From the NCBI RefSeq assembly GCF_902498995.1, contig NZ_CABVLY010000028.1, positions 1-64,000 on the forward strand: a stretch of 64,000 nt of DNA, in the 5' to 3' direction. This document shows, one piece after another, positions 7,728-16,477 of the stretch. The position numbers and the translations under genes were made by a program. The notes beneath the pieces are model-generated. The model had not been told where the DNA came from. It worked only from the letters and a program-made list of their open reading frames with translations, and did no database searches. Every line of letters starts with the position of its first letter. The stretch's first letter is position 1. Source of the stretch: Burkholderia anthina (GTDB lineage: Bacteria > Pseudomonadota > Gammaproteobacteria > Burkholderiales > Burkholderiaceae).

Positions 7728-9071
7728 ATGAAACGATTCGTTGTCTTACCTGGCTTGGCCGCACTTGTGGTGTTTATGTTCACCACGGCCGTGATGCGCC
7801 CGGCACAGGCCACGCCCGGCCAAGAACCTGCCGGGAACGCCGCGCGAGCAGCGGAAGAACCGGCGAAGCCATTCGTCGCACAGGTTGTCGGCCTGGTCTG
7901 GTTGAATCCGTTGCAACGTATGGACTACCCGACCGAATGGCAATTGTTGTGGACGCAGGGCCTTGCTGCGCCGAACAAAAATGACGACATGGTTCGAACG
8001 AAGCCAGAAAAGTATTCGTCACTTCGATCCATTGGCGCATTGGTTTACGGGAATGAGGGGGAGGAAACGTTCAAGGGCTTCTATCACAAGTACGCGAGAA
8101 AATTTTTGCTGTTGATGCGCTCGCGCTATTTCGCAAATGCGCAATATTTCTACACCGTGAAGTCCAAAGACTCCAAGGATTGGCGCGAACTTGCCGGGAT
8201 ACATATCGAGTTCGCGTTGCCTCCGCGGCTCGATCCGATCGAAGCCAGAGAATACTTGGCCAATGAGACCGTCGAATACTTCGAAATCGGTCCGCCGTCA
8301 CCCAAGACGCTTTGGAGCCGCGACACGCCGCCCGATGTGCACATCACGCAAGGCGGTGCGAACGCCGGCTTCACGTCGCTGAACAATGCACTGGCCTACT
8401 TGCAGGCGAACCCTGACAAGAGCGTGTGGGTGATGAACTGGGACGCACCAAACTTCCCGCCCACGGACGCCCAGATCAACGAAAACCTCGTCGTGCTGTT
8501 CCTCGCCGGCCCGAATTTCAACACCGAGCGCGAACCGCTCGCGTGGATCGGCAAAGCCGCAACCGGCAATACACAGGCGTTTGAGCGGAAGGTCGGCACG
8601 ACGCGCGCCGTACAGGCATGGAAGGCAACCATCGATGAAGCAGCACGCAATGCCGGTGTAGCGGTTCCGGACATCGAATACATCTTCCACGACGCAGGCA
8701 AAGGCAGCGACACATCGTCATCACGCCTTGTTTCGCTCACACGAACGTTGACCGAAACCCTTCCGGAATACGACTACATGAAGCAGACCTTCAACACGGC
8801 CGGACTGCTTGGCGACATGGGAACCGGTAGCGCATTGACCAACGTGGCGCTCGCGATCGGCCGCGTCAATCACTACGGCGGCAACGCACTGGTTGCCGGG
8901 ACAACCGACCCCGAACATCCCGTCGCGGTAATCGTCAGGCCGCCGTCGAAGCTCACGCCGATCGATCCGACCAAGGACTGGTTCCGCGCACGCGGCGGAA
9001 ACAACGCCTACCTGCCGTGGTGGGGCCGCCGATACGACACCGATTACGGGATGCAGGGTTATTCGTGGTGA
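7728..9071 (+). CDS. tla3: Tla3-type (DUF2875) T6SS lipase adaptor, copy 2
   Basis: A 447-residue tandem paralogue of the preceding gene, 65 bp downstream. From residue 185 (FEIGPPSPKTLW) to the end only three residues differ from copy 1 (Asp/Ala, Ser/Asn and Asp/Asn), and the DNA is nearly identical as well. Residues about 85-184 are only moderately alike. The N-terminus MKRFVVLPGLAALVVF is a single hydrophobic segment. The pattern suggests a recent duplication or gene conversion of the 3' part while the middle, perhaps partner-binding, part diverged. The two copies might serve different lipases or one might be the immunity factor. Confidence 0.8.
   Translation: MKRFVVLPGLAALVVFMFTTAVMRPAQATPGQEPAGNAARAAEEPAKPFVAQVVGLVWLNPLQRMDYPTEWQLLWTQGLAAPNKNDDMVRTKPEKYSSLRSIGALVYGNEGEETFKGFYHKYARKFLLLMRSRYFANAQYFYTVKSKDSKDWRELAGIHIEFALPPRLDPIEAREYLANETVEYFEIGPPSPKTLWSRDTPPDVHITQGGANAGFTSLNNALAYLQANPDKSVWVMNWDAPNFPPTDAQINENLVVLFLAGPNFNTEREPLAWIGKAATGNTQAFERKVGTTRAVQAWKATIDEAARNAGVAVPDIEYIFHDAGKGSDTSSSRLVSLTRTLTETLPEYDYMKQTFNTAGLLGDMGTGSALTNVALAIGRVNHYGGNALVAGTTDPEHPVAVIVRPPSKLTPIDPTKDWFRARGGNNAYLPWWGRRYDTDYGMQGYSW
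8288..9071 (+). repeat. Near-identical 0.78-kb block, second copy
   Basis: Direct repeat of about 6879-7662, 1409 bp downstream. Homologous recombination between the two copies would delete one DUF2875 gene. Confidence 0.85.
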
Positions 9072-9238
9072 TGTCAACGACACGGTAGCGCGATCCGTGC
9101 GGCCGGTTTCGCGCCGCCGTGTCATTCAACGCAACAACCAAAGCGCGACGCACCATCCGAGCCGGGCGTAGTCGCGCGCAACGTCCCACCGACGACAGAA
9201 CTGCAACGCACAGCGCGCTTCGCAACGCGCATACCCGA

Positions 9239-9775
9239 TCAAGGCGCCAGCCGCGTAAACACATAATCGTGATGCTTCACCCGCGCCTGATGACACGCAA
9301 AGCACGTCTGGTGCTGACCGAGATCGGCCGGCACGCCGTTGACGAAGCGCCCGAACCCCCAGCCGCCCGTCGACGCATAGCGACGCGAGTCCTTCACCAT
9401 CACCTGCACGGTGGTCGCCTGGCCGGGCACCGTCGCCGGCGCGAACTCGTCGGACTGCTTGCGCTTGTAGGCAAGCTTCACGAGGATCGTGCCGTCAGGA
9501 AACGGCAACGTCGCCTGTTCGAGCGCGCGGATCGCAACGGGGTTGCCGAGCACGACGCGCAACTCGTCGAGCGGCGCCGCCTCTTCCGCCGGCGCAACCA
9601 TTTCCCACTTCCGGTAACCGGGCGGGATCGTCACACCGTAGATCGGCGACGCGGCGGGCTTCGACGCATCCGCAAACGCAGCCGGCCCGCTCGCCGTCAA
9701 CGCGCCGGCCAGCAACGCACCCGCAGCCCGCACATGCCGCGCGCCACGGCGCAAAACGCCAGTACTTGCCCGCAT
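9239..9775 (-). CDS. Cytochrome P460 family protein
   Basis: A 178-residue exported haem protein. Residues 1-37 form a signal peptide ending near AAFADA. The mature part has the P460 pattern of a beta domain with a YRKWEM start, a VKDSRRYASTGGWGFG segment, and a C-terminal CFACH haem-attachment site (CxxCH) followed by HDYVFTRL. Known P460 proteins oxidise hydroxylamine or act as general periplasmic oxidases. The ATG overlaps the stop of the upstream hydrolase by 1 bp, so the pair is one operon. The substrate is unknown. Confidence 0.88.
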   Translation of the reverse strand: MRASTGVLRRGARHVRAAGALLAGALTASGPAAFADASKPAASPIYGVTIPPGYRKWEMVAPAEEAAPLDELRVVLGNPVAIRALEQATLPFPDGTILVKLAYKRKQSDEFAPATVPGQATTVQVMVKDSRRYASTGGWGFGRFVNGVPADLGQHQTCFACHQARVKHHDYVFTRLAP

Positions 9776-10818
9776 CACAGATGCTCCACCTGCAGGATCG
9801 CATCGGCAAATGCCTGCGGCGCTTCCTGCGGCAAGTTGTGACCGATGCCGCCGGCGATCGTCCGGTGTTGATACTTGCCCGTGAACTTCTTCGCATACGC
9901 AGCCGGTTCCGGATGCGGCGCACCGTTCGCATCGCCCTCCATCGTGATCGTCGGCACGGTGATCGCCGGCCCGGCAGCGAGACGCCGTTCGATGTCGTCG
10001 TATTGCGCCTCGCCCTTCGCGAGTCCGAGGCGCCAGCGATAGTTGTGGATCACCACGGCCACGTGATCGGGGTTCTGGAACGACGCGGCGCTGCGCGCAT
10101 AGGTCTCGTCGGAGAACTGCCACTTCGGCGACGCGAGTTGCCAGATCAGCTTGTTGAACGCATCGCGATTCGCCGCATAGCCGAGCGCGCCGCGCTCGGT
10201 CGAGAAATAGAACTGATACCACCACTGGAATTCGGCCTGCGGCGGCAGCGGCTTGCGATTCGCCTCCTGGCTGCCGATCAGGTAGCCGCTCACCGACACC
10301 AGCGCCTTCACGCGTTGCGGCCACAGCGCCGCGATGATGTCGGCCGTGCGCGCCCCCCAGTCGTAGCCGCCGAACACCGCGCGGTCGATCTTCAGCGCAT
10401 CCATCAGCGCGACGATGTCGACGGCGGTCACCGCCTGCTGGCCGTTGCGCACCGTGTCGGCCGAGCGGAACGTCGTCGACCCGTAGCCGCGCAGATACGG
10501 AACGATCACGCGGTAGCCCGCCGCCGTGAGCAGCGGCGCGACTTCCGCGTAGCTGTAGATGTCGTACGGCCAGCCGTGCAGCAGGAACACGACCGGCCCG
10601 TTCTTCGGGCCGAGATCCGCATACCCGACGTTGAGCACGCCCGCGTCGATCTGGTGGATCTTGCCGAGCGACGCGACGCCGGCCGCGCGCTTCGGCGCCG
10701 ACGCATCGGGCGCCGACTGCGCGCGCGCCAGCGAGCCGAACCCGAGGTCCGCCAGACTCAGGCTTGCGAGCGTCGTACCAAGGATCAGGCGGCGGCGGGT
10801 ATTCACGGTATCAGGCAT
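9775..10818 (-). CDS. Epoxide-hydrolase-like alpha/beta hydrolase
   Basis: A 347-residue hydrolase with an N-terminal export signal (RRRLILGTTLASLSL, possibly Tat-like, cut near ARAQS). HGWP forms the oxyanion region, GGYDWG places an aspartate at the nucleophile, and AGGIGHNLPQE near the end carries the catalytic His. An Asp nucleophile in this setting is typical of epoxide hydrolases and haloalkane dehalogenases. The ATG at 10818 has GGAGAACGAG upstream. It precedes the P460 gene in one operon, so both probably act in the periplasm, perhaps on the same compound. Confidence 0.85.
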   Translation of the reverse strand: MPDTVNTRRRLILGTTLASLSLADLGFGSLARAQSAPDASAPKRAAGVASLGKIHQIDAGVLNVGYADLGPKNGPVVFLLHGWPYDIYSYAEVAPLLTAAGYRVIVPYLRGYGSTTFRSADTVRNGQQAVTAVDIVALMDALKIDRAVFGGYDWGARTADIIAALWPQRVKALVSVSGYLIGSQEANRKPLPPQAEFQWWYQFYFSTERGALGYAANRDAFNKLIWQLASPKWQFSDETYARSAASFQNPDHVAVVIHNYRWRLGLAKGEAQYDDIERRLAAGPAITVPTITMEGDANGAPHPEPAAYAKKFTGKYQHRTIAGGIGHNLPQEAPQAFADAILQVEHL

Positions 10819-11073
10819 GACTCGTTCTCCATTGTCGATCGCTAAGGAAGGGGCCCGCGGCACGTGCGGGCGCTCCGGTGTCGCCGTTCACGCGGGTGGC
10901 GCATGGCACCGCGCCGCCGTGCGAACGACTTCACCGGTTTTATATCCGAACGGTCCGGATGCTTTGTATCTCAATGTATCCGTGCTCGGAAACGACACAC
11001 GGCGATTCAAAATCGCACGCGAAACGGCGCGTTTCGAGGCCGCGCGGCACGCACGGCCCCGTGCGCCGATGCG

Positions 11074-12453
11074 TCAGAGCAGCTTGACGATCGCGGGCAC
11101 GCTGAGCACCGCGACGTAGTAGCCCATGAACTGCACGCCCGTGTTGAACGCGAACAGGCGCGACAGCATGCCGCCGAACAGGCCGACCGTGACGATCACC
11201 GCGAGCCCGAGCAACTGGCCTTCCCAGACCCCGATCACGACGATCAGCCCCGCGAAGGTCGCGATGATCGCTTCGTGGCTCAGCTTGCGCGCGACGAACG
11301 ACGCCGCGCGGTGCGCGTGATGCATCGCCAGCGGATATGCGATCAGCGCGGCCAGCAGGATCGACAGCAGCCCGTAGCCGAGGAACTCGGGCCAGCTCAT
11401 CAGCGTATGCAGGTTGTGGATCTGCCCGCTTGCCGCATCGACCGTGAAGCGCGGCGGCGCGTTGAACAGCGGCGCGGCCGGCCCTGCTGCCACCGGGCTC
11501 AGCGGCAGCCCGAACGCGATCAGCGGAATCAGCGCCTCGGCGATGTAGGTCGCCTCCGTCACGCCGTTACGCGCGGCGATCACGGTCGTCAGCCGCTGAT
11601 ATGCATGCCGCACGCGCGCGCCGACGATCTCGCCCATCAGCACCGTCATCGCGACCGGGCTGAACACGAACGTCGCGCTCGACACAGCGGCCGTCCCGAC
11701 CGTCCACCCCACCTGCTCGCGGTCGAGCACCTTCAGCGGATTCGGGAAGTAGCCGCGCCAGCGCTTCACGTCCGGTGCGAGCACGAACGTCGACGGCCCG
11801 TCGCGACGCATGCGCCGCCGCTCGGCCGGCGACAGGATCGAGAACAGGTCGGCAACCAGCGGCCCGATCGCGATCCCGAGGAAGTAGCTGACGCTGAGCT
11901 TCACGCCATAGTGACCGGTCAGCGCCTGCAGCCCGACCACCAGCATCACGAACGGCACGAGCAGCAGCACCGCCGCCCAGCGCCCCGCGGAGAAATACGC
12001 GATGCCGACGGCAGCCGCGAGGAACACCCACGGCGCGGCCTTCGCGATCGTCGTGCCGAACGGCGCGAGCAGCGACGCGAACAGCACCGCGAGCGGCAGC
12101 GCGACGAACGCGGCGACGATCGCGCCGGAGATCATCTTGCGCAGCGCGATGTGCGGCACGCCGAGCGCGCGCAGCAGCGTCGCCTGCTGCAACAGCGGCG
12201 CGGCCATCGTGTCGCCGGGAATGCCGAGCAGCGCGGTCGGGATCGCGTGCGTGATGTGCTTGGCCACCGCGCCTGCGAGGAAGAACGTGAACACGCCGGC
12301 GGGCGGCACGCCGAGCAGTGCGACGAGCAGCGTGAGCGGCGCGATCGTCGTCGTTTCGTCGGTGCCGGAGATCAACCCGATGCCGGAGAACACGATCGCG
12401 CCGAGCAGACCCATCGCCAGCGCCGGCGGCAGTGCATGCAGAAGCGCGTCCAT
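11074..12453 (-). CDS. TctA-like tripartite tricarboxylate transporter permease
   Basis: A 459-residue, strongly hydrophobic inner-membrane protein with about 11-12 membrane spans. The N-terminus has the TctA-type pattern of an early GLISGTDETTTIAP loop and an IPGDTMAAPLLQQA segment. It is a little shorter than usual TctA (about 500). The ATG overlaps the stop of the preceding small membrane gene by 1 bp. No periplasmic TctC binding protein is nearby. Being in the HMG-CoA reductase operon, its substrate may be mevalonate or a related acid; this is inference from context. Confidence 0.75.
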   Translation of the reverse strand: MDALLHALPPALAMGLLGAIVFSGIGLISGTDETTTIAPLTLLVALLGVPPAGVFTFFLAGAVAKHITHAIPTALLGIPGDTMAAPLLQQATLLRALGVPHIALRKMISGAIVAAFVALPLAVLFASLLAPFGTTIAKAAPWVFLAAAVGIAYFSAGRWAAVLLLVPFVMLVVGLQALTGHYGVKLSVSYFLGIAIGPLVADLFSILSPAERRRMRRDGPSTFVLAPDVKRWRGYFPNPLKVLDREQVGWTVGTAAVSSATFVFSPVAMTVLMGEIVGARVRHAYQRLTTVIAARNGVTEATYIAEALIPLIAFGLPLSPVAAGPAAPLFNAPPRFTVDAASGQIHNLHTLMSWPEFLGYGLLSILLAALIAYPLAMHHAHRAASFVARKLSHEAIIATFAGLIVVIGVWEGQLLGLAVIVTVGLFGGMLSRLFAFNTGVQFMGYYVAVLSVPAIVKLL

Positions 12454-12950
12454 CAGCGGCCTCCCGTGCGCGCCCGCGCGGACGACGCTTCGTAAGCAGC
12501 AAACAGGTCGAGCAGCCCGAGTTCCTCCATCTCCGCGCGCGCGCTCGGCGACAGGTCGCTCACCGACCCGAGCCCGCCCGATGCCTCGGCGAGCTGCCGA
12601 AGCGCCTCGTCACGCTCGGGGCCGTCGGCCGCATGCTCGATCACCGTACGCTTCGGCTTGAACAGGCACGCGCACAGCGCGCCGGCCAGCAGACAGCCGC
12701 CGAGGCCGATCAACATCGCATAGGCCCGTGCAATGGCCGCGTCCTGCACGAACGACGCGAGCGCGAGACGGCCGGCCTCGAACGCGCCGAGGCTGATCGC
12801 GATGCCGAGCAGGACCGACCAGGCCAGATGTTTCGTGGCCACCGTGTCGCCCCACACCTCGACGAGCGTGTCGGCGCCTGCATCGGCCTGCGCGAACGGC
12901 TGCGCGCGATGCGACGCCGCCGATACCGCGCCTGAACCGGTCTGTTCCAT
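12453..12950 (-). CDS. Small two-span membrane protein, possible TctB-like partner
   Basis: A 165-residue protein with two hydrophobic segments at about residues 42-62 and 73-95 and a charged cytoplasmic C-terminus. It is not recognised as a known family. It lies between the HMG-CoA reductase and the TctA-like permease and overlaps the latter by 1 bp, the place where a TctB subunit would normally sit. The ATG at 12950 has GGAGACAC just upstream. Confidence 0.65.
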   Translation of the reverse strand: MEQTGSGAVSAASHRAQPFAQADAGADTLVEVWGDTVATKHLAWSVLLGIAISLGAFEAGRLALASFVQDAAIARAYAMLIGLGGCLLAGALCACLFKPKRTVIEHAADGPERDEALRQLAEASGGLGSVSDLSPSARAEMEELGLLDLFAAYEASSARARTGGR

Positions 12951-13036
12951 GTGTCTCCTCCTTGATTGATATGTGGCCGGCTGCTCCGGCACGGCATGCG
13001 TCATGCGGCATGCCCGCGAACGTCATGCGTCAGGCA

Positions 13037-14323
13037 TCAGGCGTCGCTATGCGCCGCCAGCAGTTCGACCGCGAAATCCGCGCGCACGTCTTTCGCGGCG
13101 ACCATCCGTTGCGCGATCCGGTCGATGTCCGCGCCCGTCGCGCCGGCCGCGACGGCGATGTTGCGCGCATGCAGCGCCATGTGGCCGCGCTGGATGCCTT
13201 CGGTCGCGAGCGCGCGCAGCGCCCCGAGATTCTGGGCAAGGCCGACCGCGACCGCAATCTCGCCGAGTGCCTGCGCGGACGTCACGTTCATGATCTTCAG
13301 CGCGAGACGCGCGAGCGGATGCGTCTTCGTCGCGCCGCCGACGAGCCCGACCGGCATCGGCATCTCGATCGTGCCGACGAGGTCGCCGTTGTCGGCCTTC
13401 TCCCACGTCGTCAGCGACGTGTAGCGGCCGCTGCGGCTCGCATACGCATGTGCGCCGGCTTCCACCGCGCGCCAGTCGTTGCCGGTCGCGACCACCACCG
13501 GATCGATGCCGTTCATGATCCCCTTGTTGTGCGTCGCCGCGCGATACGGATCGGTCGCCGCGAACACGTAGGCGTCGATCACGCGATCGATCACCGCTTC
13601 GCCGGCATAGTCGTCGGTGGCGAGCGTCGCGGCCGAGTACCGTACCTCCGCGCGCGCCAGCCGGAGATCCGCGAGGTTGGACAGTATCCGCAACCGTACC
13701 TGCCCGCCCGTGATCGCTTCGATGCGCGTCGCGACGGCTTCGGCCATCGTGTTGACCGTGTTCGCGCCCATCGCGTCGCGCACGTCGACGATCAGGTGCG
13801 CAACCACCATCGCGCCGCGCGGCGTATCCGGGAACACGTGCACCTCGATGTCGCGGCAGCCGCCGCCGAGGCCGACCAGCACCTTGTCGCGGCTGTTCGC
13901 GAGCGCGATCAGTTCGGCCGCGTGCCGCAGGATCGCAAGCCGCGCGCCGTACGGGTCGCCGACGCCGATCACCTGGACCTGCGCGCGCATCAGCGGGCCG
14001 CTGCTCGACGTGCGGAAACCGCCGGCCGCGCGGGACAGCTTCGCCATATACGATGCGGCCGCAACGATCGACGGTTCCTCGACCGCCATCGGCACGATCA
14101 CGTCCTTATCGTTGATCCGGAAGTAGCCGGCGACCGCCATCGGCAGCTCGAACGTGCCGATCACGTTCTCGATCATGCCGTTCGCGGTGTCGAGCGACAG
14201 CGCGCCGGGGGCGGCGAGCAGCGCGTGCTCGGCATCGTCGAGCCCGACGGTACGGGCCAGATGGGACAGGCGTTGTTCGGGCGTGAGCGAGCGGAAGTTC
14301 GGCAGTGCGGAATCGATGGTCAT
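13037..14323 (-). CDS. mvaA: Hydroxymethylglutaryl-CoA reductase, class II (degradative)
   Basis: A 428-residue enzyme interconverting mevalonate and HMG-CoA with NAD(H). It follows the Pseudomonas mevalonii enzyme along its whole length: catalytic Glu83 in VEEPS, the Lys of NKGIMNG, the Asp of ATGNDWRAVEAG, and the His of RGHMALHARN near the C-terminus. Dimer motif ENVIGTFELP is present. The ATG at 14323 aligns with the P. mevalonii start. A GTG 13 codons upstream is less likely. No HMG-CoA lyase is nearby, unlike the mvaAB operon of P. mevalonii. Expression is probably governed by the divergent MocR regulator. Confidence 0.95.
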   Translation of the reverse strand: MTIDSALPNFRSLTPEQRLSHLARTVGLDDAEHALLAAPGALSLDTANGMIENVIGTFELPMAVAGYFRINDKDVIVPMAVEEPSIVAAASYMAKLSRAAGGFRTSSSGPLMRAQVQVIGVGDPYGARLAILRHAAELIALANSRDKVLVGLGGGCRDIEVHVFPDTPRGAMVVAHLIVDVRDAMGANTVNTMAEAVATRIEAITGGQVRLRILSNLADLRLARAEVRYSAATLATDDYAGEAVIDRVIDAYVFAATDPYRAATHNKGIMNGIDPVVVATGNDWRAVEAGAHAYASRSGRYTSLTTWEKADNGDLVGTIEMPMPVGLVGGATKTHPLARLALKIMNVTSAQALGEIAVAVGLAQNLGALRALATEGIQRGHMALHARNIAVAAGATGADIDRIAQRMVAAKDVRADFAVELLAAHSDA

Positions 14324-14400
14324 GATGTCGTTCTGTTTCGGGGTGACGGTGAGGCCTGCCACGGTTGCGGCGGGCAGCGGATAGCCGAATAATAGTCACG

Positions 14401-14454
14401 CTGTACCCATTGAAAAGGTACAGACGAAGCAGACAGTCAGACATCCGTACCCAT
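14401..14454. promoter_or_regulatory. Candidate MocR operator in the divergent mvaA promoter region
   Basis: CTGTACC (14401-14407) and GGTACAG (14417-14423) form a perfect 7-bp inverted repeat with a 9-bp spacer. GTACCCAT occurs at 14403 and again at 14447 as a direct repeat 44 bp apart. MocR/GabR-type regulators are known to bind such paired direct and inverted sites. Confidence 0.6.
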
Positions 14455-14484
14455 GACAGTGAACCCGTCCGACGGAACATCGCG

Positions 14485-15870
14485 ATGAAACAGCGTGCAA
14501 GAGCCAGCCTGTCTGGCGCCATGGCGGACAATCTCGCCAGACAGATCGAGGAAGGCGTGTTGCCGGCCGGCGCGAAGCTGCCTTCCATCAGGGAATACGC
14601 TGAGGCGTCCGGATGTTCGAAGAACACCGTGATCAGCGCGTTCGAGATGCTCGCCGCCGACGGCCTGATCGAGCCGCGCCGCGGCTCCGGCTTTTTCGTC
14701 ACGCGGCGCGCGGCGGCCGCGCCCGACATCGACGAGCCGAGTTCGCTCGACCGCGCGATGGACATCGTATGGCTGATGCGCGAACAACTTCACGAAAAGC
14801 CCGACGTGCTGAATCTCGGCGAAGGCTTCCCGCCGATCGAATGGCTTGAGGAAACGCGGCTGAACCAGTATCAGCAGCGCATCGTGCGCACCGGTTCCGC
14901 GTCGCTGTTTCGTTACGGCAGCCGCTTCGGTTACCTGCCGCTGCGCCAGTCGCTGCAGCAGAAGCTCGCCGGCTACGAGATCGAGGCGCCGCCCGCGCAG
15001 ATCGTGCTCACGCACGGCGCGAACCAGGCGATGGACCTCGTGCTGCGCTACTTCGTGCGGCCCGGCGATACCGTGCTCGTCGACGATCCCGGTTACTACC
15101 CGCTGTTCGGCAAGCTCAAGCTGAGCGGCGCGAACATCGTCGGCGTGCCGCGCGAGATCGACGGCCCCGATGTCGCGAAGCTCGCCGAGCATATCGCCGC
15201 CTATCGGCCGAAGCTGTTCTTCACGCAATCGGTCGGGCACAACCCGACCGCGACCGATACGAGTGCGGCGAAGGCGCACCGGATCCTGCAACTCGCCGAC
15301 GCGCACGACCTGATCATCGTCGAGGACGATGCGCTCGCGGATCTTCGCCCGCGTTCGCTCACGCGCATCTCGACGCTCGATCAACTACGCAGGACGATCT
15401 ATATCGGCAGCTTCTCGAAGTCGGTGTCGGCGGCGTTGCGCGTGGGCTTTCTCGCGTGCAACGCGGCGCTCGCGAGCGACCTCGCCGACGTGAAGATGCT
15501 GACTCACGTCAGCAGTTCCGAGTATTGCGAGCGCACGCTCGATGCGATCGTCAGCGACGGGCATTTCCTCCGGCATACGAATCATCTTCAGGAGAAGCTG
15601 CGACGCGCGACGGCCACCGCACTCGACGCGCTCGACCGGCTCGGCGCGCAGGTGTATCGGCCGTGCGAGCAGAGCCTGTATCTGTGGGCCGCGTTGCCGG
15701 GGTGGTCCGATTCGATGGAACTGGCGCAGGCGATGCTGGAGCGCGGCGTGATCCTCGCACCGGGCGCGGTGTTCTCGCCGCAGGCCGACCAGCCGTCCGC
15801 GTATTGCAGGTTCAACGTCGCGTACCTCGCGGACAAGCGGTTCGCGCAGGCGTTGAAGGCGCTCTCGTAG
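14485..15870 (+). CDS. MocR-family transcriptional regulator (GntR HTH plus aminotransferase domain)
   Basis: A 461-residue protein with an N-terminal winged helix (LPSIREYAEASGCSKNTVISAFEML) and a C-terminal class I aminotransferase fold. The PLP-binding lysine is in GSFSKSVSAALRVG, and HGANQAMD, QSVGHNPTATD and EDDALADL mark the cofactor pocket. Such regulators sense PLP and an amino-compound rather than catalyse transamination. It is divergent from the HMG-CoA reductase operon, with a paired repeat in between. ATG 14485 is preferred because the HTH begins soon after. Confidence 0.92.
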   Translation: MKQRARASLSGAMADNLARQIEEGVLPAGAKLPSIREYAEASGCSKNTVISAFEMLAADGLIEPRRGSGFFVTRRAAAAPDIDEPSSLDRAMDIVWLMREQLHEKPDVLNLGEGFPPIEWLEETRLNQYQQRIVRTGSASLFRYGSRFGYLPLRQSLQQKLAGYEIEAPPAQIVLTHGANQAMDLVLRYFVRPGDTVLVDDPGYYPLFGKLKLSGANIVGVPREIDGPDVAKLAEHIAAYRPKLFFTQSVGHNPTATDTSAAKAHRILQLADAHDLIIVEDDALADLRPRSLTRISTLDQLRRTIYIGSFSKSVSAALRVGFLACNAALASDLADVKMLTHVSSSEYCERTLDAIVSDGHFLRHTNHLQEKLRRATATALDALDRLGAQVYRPCEQSLYLWAALPGWSDSMELAQAMLERGVILAPGAVFSPQADQPSAYCRFNVAYLADKRFAQALKALS

Positions 15871-16110
15871 CCACGGACGCGGCGGGGTCGAGTCGGCGAC
15901 ACGACCCGCCGAGCGAGCACGCGGCTCAGCCCTCGCTGGCCACTCGGGTCGACGACCTTGTCGACTTCGAGGATCGTGACATCCGGAAGATGCCCTTTGT
16001 GCTCGCAATCGTATCGATGCTGCTGAAGCAGCGCGCAGCAAAAAACCAGCGCCTCGACGCGTAGCCGTATCCGATACGGGACCGGCACCAGGCTCGCGTG
16101 CTTTATCGTG

Positions 16111-16422
16111 TTACGGATCGATTCGCAGGCGTTCGACGACTCGACCGTTGACCAGATGCTCGTCGACGATCTCATCGATATCGGTTTTATCGACGTAGGT
16201 ATACCAGACAGCTTCCGGATAGATCACCACGATCGGGCCATCGCTGCACCGCGCAAAGCAGCCGGCACGATTGATTCGAATGCTAGGCGCGTGTTGGGAG
16301 GCGGCATCTGCCAGCCGCTTCTTTGCATACTGGCAAATTTCCGACGCCCCGTGGTCATTGCACGCCTCCCCGTTCTCGCGCGCATTCGTGCAGACGAAGA
16401 CATGACGGTCGTAAAAACTCAT
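16111..16422 (-). CDS. Thioredoxin-fold [2Fe-2S] ferredoxin
   Basis: A 103-residue electron carrier of the Shethna type. Four cysteines fit the cluster pattern: C11, C21, and C-x3-C in RAGCFARCSDGP. The segment GPIVVIYPEAVWYTYVDKTDIDEIVDEHL is typical of this family. The frame runs further upstream, but ATG 16422 gives the usual N-terminus and follows an AGGAGAATCG ribosome site. It is the last gene of the 16-21 kb cluster and may supply electrons to its oxygenases. Confidence 0.9.
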   Translation of the reverse strand: MSFYDRHVFVCTNARENGEACNDHGASEICQYAKKRLADAASQHAPSIRINRAGCFARCSDGPIVVIYPEAVWYTYVDKTDIDEIVDEHLVNGRVVERLRIDP

Positions 16423-16477
16423 CGCGATTCTCCTTTGGGCACCCGGCCGACGCTTACGCTCGCGCTTCGAAAATCGC

